From Kiritimatiellia bacterium (GTDB taxonomy: Bacteria > Verrucomicrobiota > Kiritimatiellia > SLAD01): DNA of 9,671 nucleotides. This document shows, in pieces, positions 1 through 6,437 of this stretch. A program made the position numbers and the translations under genes. The notes below the pieces were generated by a model that was given only the letters and a program-made list of their open reading frames with translations, did no database searches and was not told where the DNA came from. Within the stretch, counting starts at the first letter, position 1. Every line of letters starts with the position of its first letter. The DNA lies in assembly GCA_007127595.1 (NCBI GenBank), contig SKZA01000206.1:1-9671 (forward strand), read 5' to 3'.

Positions 1-113
1 ATCAACAAACCATCGCGATTGACGATCGTGTAAGGGCTCACGAAGTCACCCAAGTTCGGTGTGTCAGGGTTGGAGTGAGTGCGGAAATAGTAGTTCGCCG
101 CCAGGATGGGGAA
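1..113 (-). pseudogene. Fragment resembling 5'-nucleotidase / metallophosphatase (both ends missing)
   Basis: Read on the minus strand from about 113 down to the window edge, one frame is open and encodes FPILAANYYFR followed by SPYTIVNRDGLL. This resembles the segment of bacterial UshA/SoxB-type 5'-nucleotidases in which a fPvLaAN strand is followed by a PY-x-I-x-x-x-G-hydrophobic strand. No metal-binding motifs (the D-x-H or GNHE type) lie in the visible part. Upstream of about 113 the frame stays open to at least 300, but there it is antisense to the exosortase and no longer looks like the family. The gene therefore seems cut on its 5' side where the exosortase begins and continues past base 1. 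The assignment rests on about 35 residues and is tentative. Confidence 0.4.
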
Positions 114-663
114 GGTGGCGAAGTTGCTGATCTTCCCGTGCGCGTACCTCATCTTTTGTATTCCGCTGAACTTTCTCGACACCATTTCTTTTCCCTTGCG
201 CATCTTTGCGGCCGGGGCGTCGACCGCGTTGCTGAACGGTTTGGGCATTGAAGCCGAACGGACGGGTTCGGCAATCTTTTCAGGGGCCGGCGGCGGTTTT
301 AATTTTGACGTAGCCGATCCGTGTAGCGGTATTCGTTCCTTACTGGCCATGACCGCGTTGACGGCTGTGTATGCCTATTTCACGCAAAAGACGCTCTTAA
401 AGAAGTGGATTCTCTTCCTCTGTGCAATTCCCCTTGCGATTATCGGCAATATCGCGCGCATCGCAACGATTGCACTCGTGGCGCAGGCGTTTGGCGAACG
501 CATAGCTCTCACCCTTTACCATGATTACTCAACGTACGTGGTGTTCTCCGTGGCCATCGCGGTCATGGTGGCCATCGGCACGGCGCTCAATGTGAACTAC
601 AAAGAGGTATGGCAGCAATGGAAGCACGCCAATTTAAGCCCTATATCGTCGTCATCGGCCTGA
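106..663 (+). CDS. Exosortase (PEP-CTERM sorting transpeptidase), probably 5'-truncated
   Basis: This is an integral membrane cysteine protease/transpeptidase of the exosortase/archaeosortase family, which processes PEP-CTERM proteins at the inner membrane. The 185 residues keep the three conserved active-site blocks: DPCSGIRSL with Cys73, N115-I-A-R118, and H139-D-Y-S. About four membrane segments are visible, near residues 7-21, 80-93, 101-127 and 142-162. Full-length exosortases have about 280 residues and eight segments; this one starts at the FPCAYLIFCIPL block, near the middle of such relatives. The same frame has stops at 31, 76, 88 and 91, and no ribosome-binding site precedes the ATG at 106, so the N-terminal half is missing rather than merely mis-started. 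Short exosortase-like families of about 170-190 residues exist, so an intact short form cannot be excluded. The stop overlaps the EpsI-type gene. Confidence 0.88.
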   Translation: MGKVAKLLIFPCAYLIFCIPLNFLDTISFPLRIFAAGASTALLNGLGIEAERTGSAIFSGAGGGFNFDVADPCSGIRSLLAMTALTAVYAYFTQKTLLKKWILFLCAIPLAIIGNIARIATIALVAQAFGERIALTLYHDYSTYVVFSVAIAVMVAIGTALNVNYKEVWQQWKHANLSPISSSSA

Positions 664-1376
664 TGATCCTCACGTCGCTCGCGCTCGCCTATACGGTGGA
701 CGTGCACATGACGGGAGAGGCCGGAATCCAGGTGGCGTTGCCCTCGCATATTCAGGAATGGGCCGGGAGCGAAATTCGCTACTGCCAGAATCCGGAACAT
801 CAGCGCACATACTTGGCGAAGGATTTGCCGGATCGCGACACCTGCCCCGAATGCGGACATGAGCTCTACATGATGAGCATTGATGAACGCCGTATCCTGC
901 CGGACGACACCATGATTCTGAAGAAGATGTATGCGCATCCCGAAGGGCAAAACGTCACGGCGTCCATCGTCTTGAGCGGCGCTGATCGCTCCAGCATTCA
1001 CCGCCCGCAACTCTGTCTGGTCGGTCAAGGGCAGGAGATTGTGCGGGAATGGACGCATACCGTGGAAATGGATGGCCGCGGCCCGCTCAAAGTCGTTGTC
1101 CTCGATATGTTGCGTCGCGGTCATACGCCGGATGGACGGCCTTTTGAGCACAGCTTCTATTATGCGTACTGGTTTGTCGGTAAGGGCCGCGAAACGCATT
1201 CGCACGTGATGCGCATGTTCTGGATGGCCGCCGACCGCATTTTCTTCAATGTCGCGCATCGCTGGGCCTACATCTCCGTTTCCGGCGCGCGTGATTCCCA
1301 GGGCCATTACGTGCAGGAAATTGACGAGTTTATCCAGGCCATGTATCCCGAGATGCAACTTGCCGAATCGCGTTGA
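618..1376 (+). CDS. Exosortase-associated EpsI-type protein with a CxxC cluster
   Basis: This protein belongs to the EpsI/DUF3485-like family encoded next to or fused with exosortases; its biochemical role is unsettled. One N-terminal membrane anchor (residues about 8-25) leads into a periplasmic domain with the family block H128-R-P-Q-L-C133-L-V-G-Q-G. A preceding LPDDT motif lies near residues 94-98. An unusual cysteine cluster, C56 and CPECGH (C76, C79), sits between the anchor and that block and resembles a small zinc or redox site. The start at 618 is preferred because AAAGAGG at 601-607 lies 10 nt before it; the ATG at 609 is only 1 nt from that site. The ATG at 663 would give a TGATG overlap with the exosortase but would cut the anchor. 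The genes overlap by about 46 nt, so translational coupling is likely. Confidence 0.82.
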   Translation: MEARQFKPYIVVIGLMILTSLALAYTVDVHMTGEAGIQVALPSHIQEWAGSEIRYCQNPEHQRTYLAKDLPDRDTCPECGHELYMMSIDERRILPDDTMILKKMYAHPEGQNVTASIVLSGADRSSIHRPQLCLVGQGQEIVREWTHTVEMDGRGPLKVVVLDMLRRGHTPDGRPFEHSFYYAYWFVGKGRETHSHVMRMFWMAADRIFFNVAHRWAYISVSGARDSQGHYVQEIDEFIQAMYPEMQLAESR

Positions 1377-1573
1377 TTCCTCTTCCCCCCAGCAGGTCAC
1401 ATTCCGCTGTACATAAGCGTCCGCGTTGTGGCATGGTCACGCGACTTTTCGGACCGTAAAGCCCTTTGATCAACATGCGTTAAACGCGCCATCCACCGCC
1501 TCACGGCGGCTATGAACAAGAGCGTGGTTTACAACGGGCGATAGGGGCCGCAATCAGGCAGGAGTAGTACAGC
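1377..1573. other. Intergenic region before the decarboxylase gene
   Basis: This 197-bp spacer separates the EpsI-type gene from the decarboxylase gene. It holds a near-perfect dyad, GCGTT-A-AACGC (1477-1487), which could be an operator, and a small hairpin CCGCC-TCAC-GGCGG (1496-1509) with no T-tract. No convincing sigma-70 promoter was found, although the spacer length suggests one. Confidence 0.4.
1560..1564 (+). promoter_or_regulatory. Shine-Dalgarno site AGGAG
   Basis: AGGAG lies 9 nt before the ATG at 1574 and fixes the start of the decarboxylase gene. It is one of the few clear ribosome-binding sites in this window. Confidence 0.75.
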
Positions 1574-2536
1574 ATGTCAGAGCATTCATCCCCCGTCAGC
1601 GTTGTTACCGGAGGCGCCGGGTTTCTCGGATCGCACTTGGCCGACTATCTTCTGGCCAATGGGCATCACGTGATTGCCTTGGACAACCTTATTACGGGCA
1701 GTGTTGCGAACATCGAACACCTGGCCGGGAACAAGCGGTTCAAGTTTATCGAGCATGATGTCACGGAGTACATCTATCTGCCGGGACATGTGGATTACAT
1801 CTTTCATTTCGCGTCGCCCGCAAGCCCCATCGACTATCTTGAATTACCGATCCAGACGCTGAAAGTCGGTGCGCTTGGCACCCATAAGACGCTTGGGCTG
1901 GCTCGTGCGAAGGAGGCGCGCTTTTTCCTCGCATCCACATCCGAAGTGTACGGCGACCCGCTGGAACATCCGCAGAAGGAAACCTATTGGGGCAACGTAA
2001 ATCCCATCGGTCCGCGCGGTGTATACGACGAAGCCAAGCGCTTTGCCGAAGCGATGACGATGGCCTACCACCGCTTTCATGGCGTGGAAACGCGCATCGT
2101 GCGGATCTTCAACACGTACGGCCCGCGCATGCGCCCGAACGACGGACGTGTGGTGCCGACCTTCAGTGTGCAGGCGCTGAAAGGCGAGCCCATCACCGTG
2201 TTCGGCGACGGAAGCCAGACCCGGAGTTTCTGTTATGTCTCCGATTTGATTGAGGGCATATACCGCCTCATGATGAGCGATTGCGCGGATCCGGTAAATA
2301 TCGGGAACCCACTTGAAATGAGCGTGTTACAGTTTGCTGACGAGATCATACGCTTATGCGGCAGTTCATCGGAGGTTGTGCATAAACCGCTTCCTGAAGA
2401 TGACCCGAAGATCCGGCAACCGAATATCGAGAAGGCGCGTGAGGTGTTGGATTGGGAGCCGCAAATGGATCTGGAGGAAGGCCTCCGCAAAACCATTGAA
2501 TACTTCCGCGAACTGATCGAAAAAAAGGCGATCTAG
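1574..2536 (+). CDS. UDP-glucuronate decarboxylase (UDP-xylose synthase)
   Basis: This extended short-chain dehydrogenase converts UDP-glucuronate to UDP-xylose with tightly bound NAD, in the cytoplasm. Visible motifs are the Rossmann dinucleotide loop TGGAGFLG (residues 12-19), an acidic residue after strand 2 (ALDN, about 36), ASPASPIDY (80-88), the active-site strand STSEVYGDP (121-129), YWGNVNPIG (138-146) and the catalytic Y151-D-E-A-K155. HPQ...YWGNVNPIG together with SPIDY is typical of UDP-xylose synthases and separates them from UDP-glucose 4-epimerases and dTDP-glucose dehydratases. The length of 320 residues is normal and the gene looks intact. Next to exosortase genes such enzymes usually supply sugar donors for exopolysaccharide or glycoprotein synthesis, which fits here. 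A dehydratase of the same superfamily is a less likely alternative. Confidence 0.93.
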   Translation: MSEHSSPVSVVTGGAGFLGSHLADYLLANGHHVIALDNLITGSVANIEHLAGNKRFKFIEHDVTEYIYLPGHVDYIFHFASPASPIDYLELPIQTLKVGALGTHKTLGLARAKEARFFLASTSEVYGDPLEHPQKETYWGNVNPIGPRGVYDEAKRFAEAMTMAYHRFHGVETRIVRIFNTYGPRMRPNDGRVVPTFSVQALKGEPITVFGDGSQTRSFCYVSDLIEGIYRLMMSDCADPVNIGNPLEMSVLQFADEIIRLCGSSSEVVHKPLPEDDPKIRQPNIEKAREVLDWEPQMDLEEGLRKTIEYFRELIEKKAI

Positions 2537-2540
2537 GCGA

Positions 2541-2569
2541 TTGATTAGAATCTCCTGCTTGGGTACAAT
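2541..2569 (+). promoter_or_regulatory. Sigma-70-type promoter for the FHA gene
   Basis: TTGATT (2541-2546) and TACAAT (2564-2569) are separated by exactly 17 nt. Transcription would start near 2576 and give a leader of about 25 nt. It lies entirely in the 65-bp gap after the decarboxylase stop, so the FHA gene can be transcribed independently. Confidence 0.6.
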
Positions 2570-2601
2570 GCCCCTGTTCGTGAGGAGAGAGTGGTCATCT
2601 C

Positions 2602-3009
2602 ATGATATTGAAATACACCAAACCGAACGGGACGCTTGTCGAGGTGGAATTGTCAGACAAGCCCTTGACAATAGGGCGAAGTCCGAAGGCGGACATCCTT
2701 TTGGAGGATGAAAAGGCCTCGCGCCTGCATTGCGGCATTCGTCTGATGGATGAGGAGTATTTGATTAAGGATCTCACGTCCAAGAACGGGACCTTTCTCA
2801 ACAATCAGCGCATCGAATCCGCTCAATTGAATATCGGCGACAAGATTCGCGTGGGTAACACCGTCATCACGGTGGAAGCAAAGAGTGGTAAGGGCGCCAC
2901 GACGGCGTTTCACGAAATGGAACAGCAAATGTCTGGCGGCAAGGGATACGATACCATTCTCAAGGAAATCGTGGACGAAGCCAAACCCGCGCCCAAAAAA
3001 ACGTCCTGA
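2602..3009 (+). CDS. FHA-domain phosphothreonine-binding protein
   Basis: This small cytoplasmic protein of 135 residues is almost entirely one forkhead-associated domain, which binds phosphothreonine peptides. The key positions are present: G25-R26-S27, S40-R-L-H43, and the D57-L-T-S-K-N62-G63-T64-F-L-N block. The last 40 residues form a charged, probably disordered tail that ends in a lysine-rich PAPKKTS. No kinase, phosphatase or secretion gene is adjacent, so its partner is unknown. GGAG at 2584-2587 is 14 nt from the ATG, longer than ideal, but no better in-frame start exists. It ends one base before the convergent MATE gene ends. Confidence 0.88.
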   Translation: MILKYTKPNGTLVEVELSDKPLTIGRSPKADILLEDEKASRLHCGIRLMDEEYLIKDLTSKNGTFLNNQRIESAQLNIGDKIRVGNTVITVEAKSGKGATTAFHEMEQQMSGGKGYDTILKEIVDEAKPAPKKTS

Positions 3010-3010
3010 G

Positions 3011-4366
3011 TCAGCGACCCCTTTCGTGCGCCACGATTTTGGGGTGGCGCTTACCCATCCCGTACGCCAGCAGGCCGGAACCCACATTGCCCGCAAACAT
3101 GGCCACGAAGACCCCCGGAATATCCGCCACGTACGCGCCGAGCAGGGCGAGCGGCACCGTAAACGCGAACAGGCGAGATCCGAACAGCACCATCGCATGA
3201 CGCGGCAGTCCAGCCCCGTTGAACGATGAGGTGACGAGCAGCATGTAGCCGAAGCCGCCGTAACTCAACGGGACAAACATGAGGAAGGGGACGATGATGG
3301 CGCTTATGGCCGGATCATCCGTGAACCAGCCGGCGATCATGCGCGCGCCAAGCGCGAGCGCCATCCAAAGGACAAGGCTGATCGCCAGACAGTAACGCAA
3401 GCCGAATTGTAATGCCGTGCGCACGCGGTCGGCCCGGTCTGCTCCAAAGTTCTGGCCGGCGAAGGGCACCATCACCGTAGACATGGCGAATGCCCCTACC
3501 ATCACGAGCGACTCGATGCGCGCACATACGCCGAATGCCGCGACCGCGTGCGGGCCGTAACCGGCCATGATCCGGGTGAGAATGCCCATCGACAACGGCA
3601 CCAACATATTCGTGCAAACGGCCGGCACACCGATGTAGAGCAGGCGCCCCCATGTGCGCAACAGGGCGGTGAGAGGCGGGCGTTCGAACAGGATCATCCG
3701 CTCGCGCCGGACAAGGACCCATGAGGCGGCGACAAAAGTGATCATGTACGAAAGCACCGTGGCGATCGCGGCGCCTTGGAGTTCGAGTCGGGGAAACGGG
3801 CCGAGGCCGAAGATAAGCAGCGGATCGAGGATGACATTGACGCCGCCCGCGATGATCATGATCAGGCTCGGCGTAAAGGAATCGCCCGTGGCCCGGATGG
3901 CGCTGTTCCCGATCATGGGAATGACCAGAAACGCCACACCGAGAAACCAAGGCAACATATATTGCCAAATCAGGGCAATCAACGCGTCGTCGGCCCCGAG
4001 CAGGGCAAAGATCCGGTCGTGCAGCGCCAAGCCGGCGGCCACAAACACAATGACCACCAGGACCACGAGAATGAGACCGCGCGTGGTGATCTCGGCCACG
4101 CGCTGATGATCTCCCTCTCCCACGGCGCGCGACACGACGGATGCCATGCCGATGCCCATGCCCATCGTCGTCCCTGTAACAATAAAGATCACCGGAAAGG
4201 TAAAGCCGATCGCCGCCAAGGGCTCTTTGCCGAGCTGCGCGATGAAGAAGGTGTCCACCGCGTTGAACAGCATCATGGTCAGAATGCCGCCCACCATAGG
4301 CAGCGCCAGACGCATCAGGGTCGGGCCGACAGGGGCCTCGGTCACTTGCGTGCGATTCAGGCGCAT
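3011..4366 (-). CDS. MATE-family multidrug/organic cation exporter
   Basis: This 451-residue inner-membrane protein has about twelve hydrophobic segments arranged as two homologous six-helix halves, the layout of MATE (MOP superfamily) cation-coupled exporters. The first half carries LALPMVGGILTMMLFNAVDTFFIAQLG near residues 20-47, and GNSAIRATGD follows near 150-160. The second half repeats this pattern (GVPAVCTNMLVPLS; GQNFGA; SSFNGAGLP). The substrate cannot be told from sequence; efflux of drugs or metabolites is a family inference. The ATG at 4366 has no strong Shine-Dalgarno site. It lies 52 nt downstream of the YdjY-type gene on the same strand with no terminator between, so co-transcription is possible. 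Its stop and that of the FHA gene are separated by a single base. Confidence 0.93.
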   Translation of the reverse strand: MRLNRTQVTEAPVGPTLMRLALPMVGGILTMMLFNAVDTFFIAQLGKEPLAAIGFTFPVIFIVTGTTMGMGIGMASVVSRAVGEGDHQRVAEITTRGLILVVLVVIVFVAAGLALHDRIFALLGADDALIALIWQYMLPWFLGVAFLVIPMIGNSAIRATGDSFTPSLIMIIAGGVNVILDPLLIFGLGPFPRLELQGAAIATVLSYMITFVAASWVLVRRERMILFERPPLTALLRTWGRLLYIGVPAVCTNMLVPLSMGILTRIMAGYGPHAVAAFGVCARIESLVMVGAFAMSTVMVPFAGQNFGADRADRVRTALQFGLRYCLAISLVLWMALALGARMIAGWFTDDPAISAIIVPFLMFVPLSYGGFGYMLLVTSSFNGAGLPRHAMVLFGSRLFAFTVPLALLGAYVADIPGVFVAMFAGNVGSGLLAYGMGKRHPKIVAHERGR

Positions 4367-4418
4367 GAGCGAAAGTTCATCGAGGGATGTTCAAGTGATG
4401 CAAGGAGGTGAAACCCTT

Positions 4419-5840
4419 CTATTCGAGAAAGACGTGGATCATGTGGTGCGTATCCATTACCGGACGCACCCATTCCATCATGGCGCCGTAGGGCGTGTCG
4501 GAGGGAACAAACACGAGGAGCACGGGCAGTCGGTGATCGATTTCAGCTAGTGTCTCCGCGAGCGCTGACGGCGTCGCGACGTCGTACTCGGTGATTTCCG
4601 GTTCGAACGGATCTTCGCGACGCGCTCGAATATCTTCGATTTCCACGACGCGCGCCGTGAACGCGTCGTTTTCGCGTTCCATGCGCAACTCCAGGGCTTG
4701 GGTGGGCCGTTGTGCGCGATCGCGGTGTATGTCCGGGGGGACAAACGCGCGATAAAATAGATCGCCCGTTTGCGGCGGCTCTATATGCAATGTCTGTTCC
4801 TTTTGAAAGGATTGGAGCAGGCGAAGCAGGTCGCGGATCTCGTTCACGGGCGCATCGTCGTGGAGATCAAGGGTTAGATAAGGCGTTTGCCCCTGTTCTG
4901 AGATGCGGCTGAGCGCGCTCACAATCTGGTGAAGTGCGTGACCGTCATGCAGGGCCTCGCCTCTCGTGTCCGTAAGCGTCAGGAAGACCGGTGCTTCGTC
5001 CGTGCCCGGCCGGATAGCCAGGGTGACGTCGGCGATGCGTTGCCGACCGTCGGTGTATTCCGGTGTAAAGCGAATGCGCAGGAATTGTCCAAATGGGGCC
5101 TGCCGTTCGGGGTAGGGCGCGAGAAAACCGTACACTTCGCCTTGGGACACGGCGCGCGGCACGTCGAACACCGTGGTCGGTTCATTATATAGCGAAACAA
5201 TGGCTTGCGGACCGTACATGTCGGCGGCATAAACGCGGTTATCGTCCTCATCGAGCCACTGTGATCCAACGAAAACGAACCCGTTCTTTTCCAGATGGGT
5301 TCCTGTGCGCGCGTTCATGACCAGTTCCTCGGCATGGTACGAATGGGCAAGGCCGTCTTCATCGGTCCAGTGAAACGTGATGAATACCCGTTCTCCTTTT
5401 GGCAAGAAGCGCAGCGCTTGCGGATTAAACGGTGTGCCCGGTTTCATGCCGATGAACTCCATGGCCGCATGAATGTCGCTTGGAAGAGCATGGGAAATGG
5501 CGAGCGCCTCATAATCGTGTCCGCTCATTTCCGAAATGAGCACGAATTCAACAGGGTCGGACGGTGGAAGGCCGGATGCTTCGGCGACGATCTCCACAAA
5601 CTGTTCGGAGCGATCCGCTCGGAGGCCGTATCGTATAAGCATATGCTCTTCGCCCGCATGCTCTTGACGCCATGATTTGTAGAGTTCTTCTGCTTGTGCG
5701 CGATGTTGCAGGGTAAAGTACACCGCGGGATCCGCGTCTTCCGGCGGGCTTGCGCGCATCGCATCCGCATGCGCGACAACAGCCGCGACAAAGAAGAAAA
5801 AGAGCGTCATGATACAGTGACGAAGTGTGTGTGTGTTCAT
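4419..5840 (-). CDS. Secreted YdjY-domain protein with two ExbD/TolR-like segments
   Basis: The predicted protein of 473 residues begins with a signal peptide: basic n-region, FFFFVAAVV core and an A-H-A cleavage site near residue 25. Residues about 95-235 match the YdjY-like domain of unknown function, with the block PVEFVLISEMSGHDYEAL and SDIHAAMEFIGMKPG, and later FVFVGS with YAADMYG. Residues about 283-355 and 415-473 each show a strand-helix-strand pattern (L...L.....Q.P.LTLDL.DDAPVNEIRDLL; LPVLLVFVPSDTPYG.MM..V) like the periplasmic domain of ExbD/TolR. That resemblance is my inference. The start at ATG 5840 keeps a full signal peptide; a TTG at 5849 adds only three residues, and neither has a clear ribosome-binding site. 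The function is unknown, most likely periplasmic. Confidence 0.75.
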   Translation of the reverse strand: MNTHTLRHCIMTLFFFFVAAVVAHADAMRASPPEDADPAVYFTLQHRAQAEELYKSWRQEHAGEEHMLIRYGLRADRSEQFVEIVAEASGLPPSDPVEFVLISEMSGHDYEALAISHALPSDIHAAMEFIGMKPGTPFNPQALRFLPKGERVFITFHWTDEDGLAHSYHAEELVMNARTGTHLEKNGFVFVGSQWLDEDDNRVYAADMYGPQAIVSLYNEPTTVFDVPRAVSQGEVYGFLAPYPERQAPFGQFLRIRFTPEYTDGRQRIADVTLAIRPGTDEAPVFLTLTDTRGEALHDGHALHQIVSALSRISEQGQTPYLTLDLHDDAPVNEIRDLLRLLQSFQKEQTLHIEPPQTGDLFYRAFVPPDIHRDRAQRPTQALELRMERENDAFTARVVEIEDIRARREDPFEPEITEYDVATPSALAETLAEIDHRLPVLLVFVPSDTPYGAMMEWVRPVMDTHHMIHVFLE

Positions 5841-5977
5841 GGGGGCCAATGTCGATCATTCGTGTAGCGAACGCAATGCAAAATCATGCTTCGCCCTTTG
5901 TCGTCGACGACGGCATCCGCTGATGCAACACGTATTCTCCCGTCCTTTGAAGGTCACACCCCGGGATGAGTTACGTA

Positions 5978-5998
5978 GCGCCGGAATCCGTCCGGCGC
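5978..5998. repeat. Perfect inverted repeat, 8-bp arms, 5-nt loop
   Basis: GCGCCGGA, ATCCG and TCCGGCGC form a perfect GC-rich stem-loop just after a TACGTA palindrome. No T-tract follows on either strand, so it is not a standard intrinsic terminator. It may be a dispersed repeat, a transcript-end hairpin or a protein-binding site. Confidence 0.7.
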
Positions 5999-6119
5999 AT
6001 GAGGAAATCGCGGCGAGCCTGCTCCCGACAGATTTGGGTGCTACGAGGAAGCATACGGCCAAATGATCTTTTTCCTCGATTTTCGTGAACAAGCCCTGCC
6101 GCTGAGCGGGAATGCGATC

Positions 6120-6147
6120 TTGCAGTTTCGCACGTCCTCGTTATCGT
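6120..6147 (+). promoter_or_regulatory. Possible promoter for the zinc-ribbon gene
   Basis: TTGCAG (6120-6125) and TATCGT (6142-6147) are 16 nt apart. The same TATCGT hexamer serves as the likely -10 box of the riboswitch operon. Transcription would start only about 4 nt before the ATG at 6158, which has no Shine-Dalgarno site, so the message may be nearly leaderless. Weak evidence. Confidence 0.35.
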
Positions 6148-6157
6148 GTAATCGATC

Positions 6158-6421
6158 ATGAACCAACAATTTGAAGATCTCCGGGCCAGTGAACTGTATT
6201 GTCCGCGTTGCAAGACCGCGCAGCCGGTACGCGAAAAGTTACTGCTGGTGCTGCCGCATTCCGAACTGCACGACTATCGGTGTGTCGCGTGCGGCGAATC
6301 GCTTGGCTCGCGTGAGGTCAAAGCCCCGCCCGTCATGCCCGCAGCGGCCGCCCCGCGTGGCGCCCGTCGGCCCGCTCCTCAAGCGCAACCTTCACGCGGA
6401 CGCCTGCCGCCCCGCCGCTGA
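6158..6421 (+). CDS. Small zinc-ribbon protein with a Pro/Arg-rich tail
   Basis: This 87-residue soluble protein contains C15-P-R-C18 and C42-V-A-C45, spaced as a zinc ribbon, with the intervening strand VREKLLLVLPHSELHDY. The family has no name I can assign. The C-terminal half (about 55-87) is low-complexity, rich in Pro, Ala and Arg (RRPAPQAQPSRGRLPPRR), with net positive charge that could contact nucleic acid. Four cysteines in two CxxC pairs and an ordered core argue for a real gene despite the small size and the missing ribosome-binding site. It is convergent with the pseudopilin-like gene, with 16 nt between the stops. Confidence 0.7.
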   Translation: MNQQFEDLRASELYCPRCKTAQPVREKLLLVLPHSELHDYRCVACGESLGSREVKAPPVMPAAAAPRGARRPAPQAQPSRGRLPPRR

Positions 6422-6437
6422 TTCGCCGGTGGCCTCT

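Larger units (their letters stand above)
5841..6157. other. Hairpin-rich intergenic region between divergent genes
   Basis: No convincing gene was found in this stretch. Short open frames on both strands have no family resemblance and no ribosome-binding sites. It contains three clustered dyads: the palindrome TCGTCGACGA (5901-5910), GCATC-CGCT-GATGC (5913-5926) and a strong GCGCCGGA-ATCCG-TCCGGCGC hairpin (5978-5998). It must hold the promoters of the divergent genes at 5840 and 6158. Confidence 0.5.

Noticed and set aside
597..1400. Long open frame antisense to the EpsI-type gene
   Set aside because: It mirrors a well-supported gene, shows no family motif and is rich in His and Arg as expected of an antisense shadow.
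1429..1445. TGGCATGGTCACGC as a sigma-54 promoter before the decarboxylase gene
   Set aside because: The GG to GC spacing is 9 rather than 10 nt and the -12 half matches poorly.
1496..1509. CCGCC-TCAC-GGCGG hairpin as an intrinsic terminator of the exosortase/EpsI unit
   Set aside because: No T-tract follows on either strand.
3315..4411. Several long open frames on both strands within the MATE gene
   Set aside because: The MATE frame has clear membrane segments and motifs throughout; the others are compositional shadows.
4402..4411. AAGGAGGTGA on the plus strand, a perfect ribosome-binding site that also mirrors a 16S rRNA 3' end
   Set aside because: No start codon lies at a suitable distance on that strand and no rRNA sequence surrounds it; a chance match between two minus-strand genes.
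5827..6213. Short open frames on both strands in the spacer before the zinc-ribbon gene
   Set aside because: No ribosome-binding sites, no recognisable domains, and they overlap strong hairpins.
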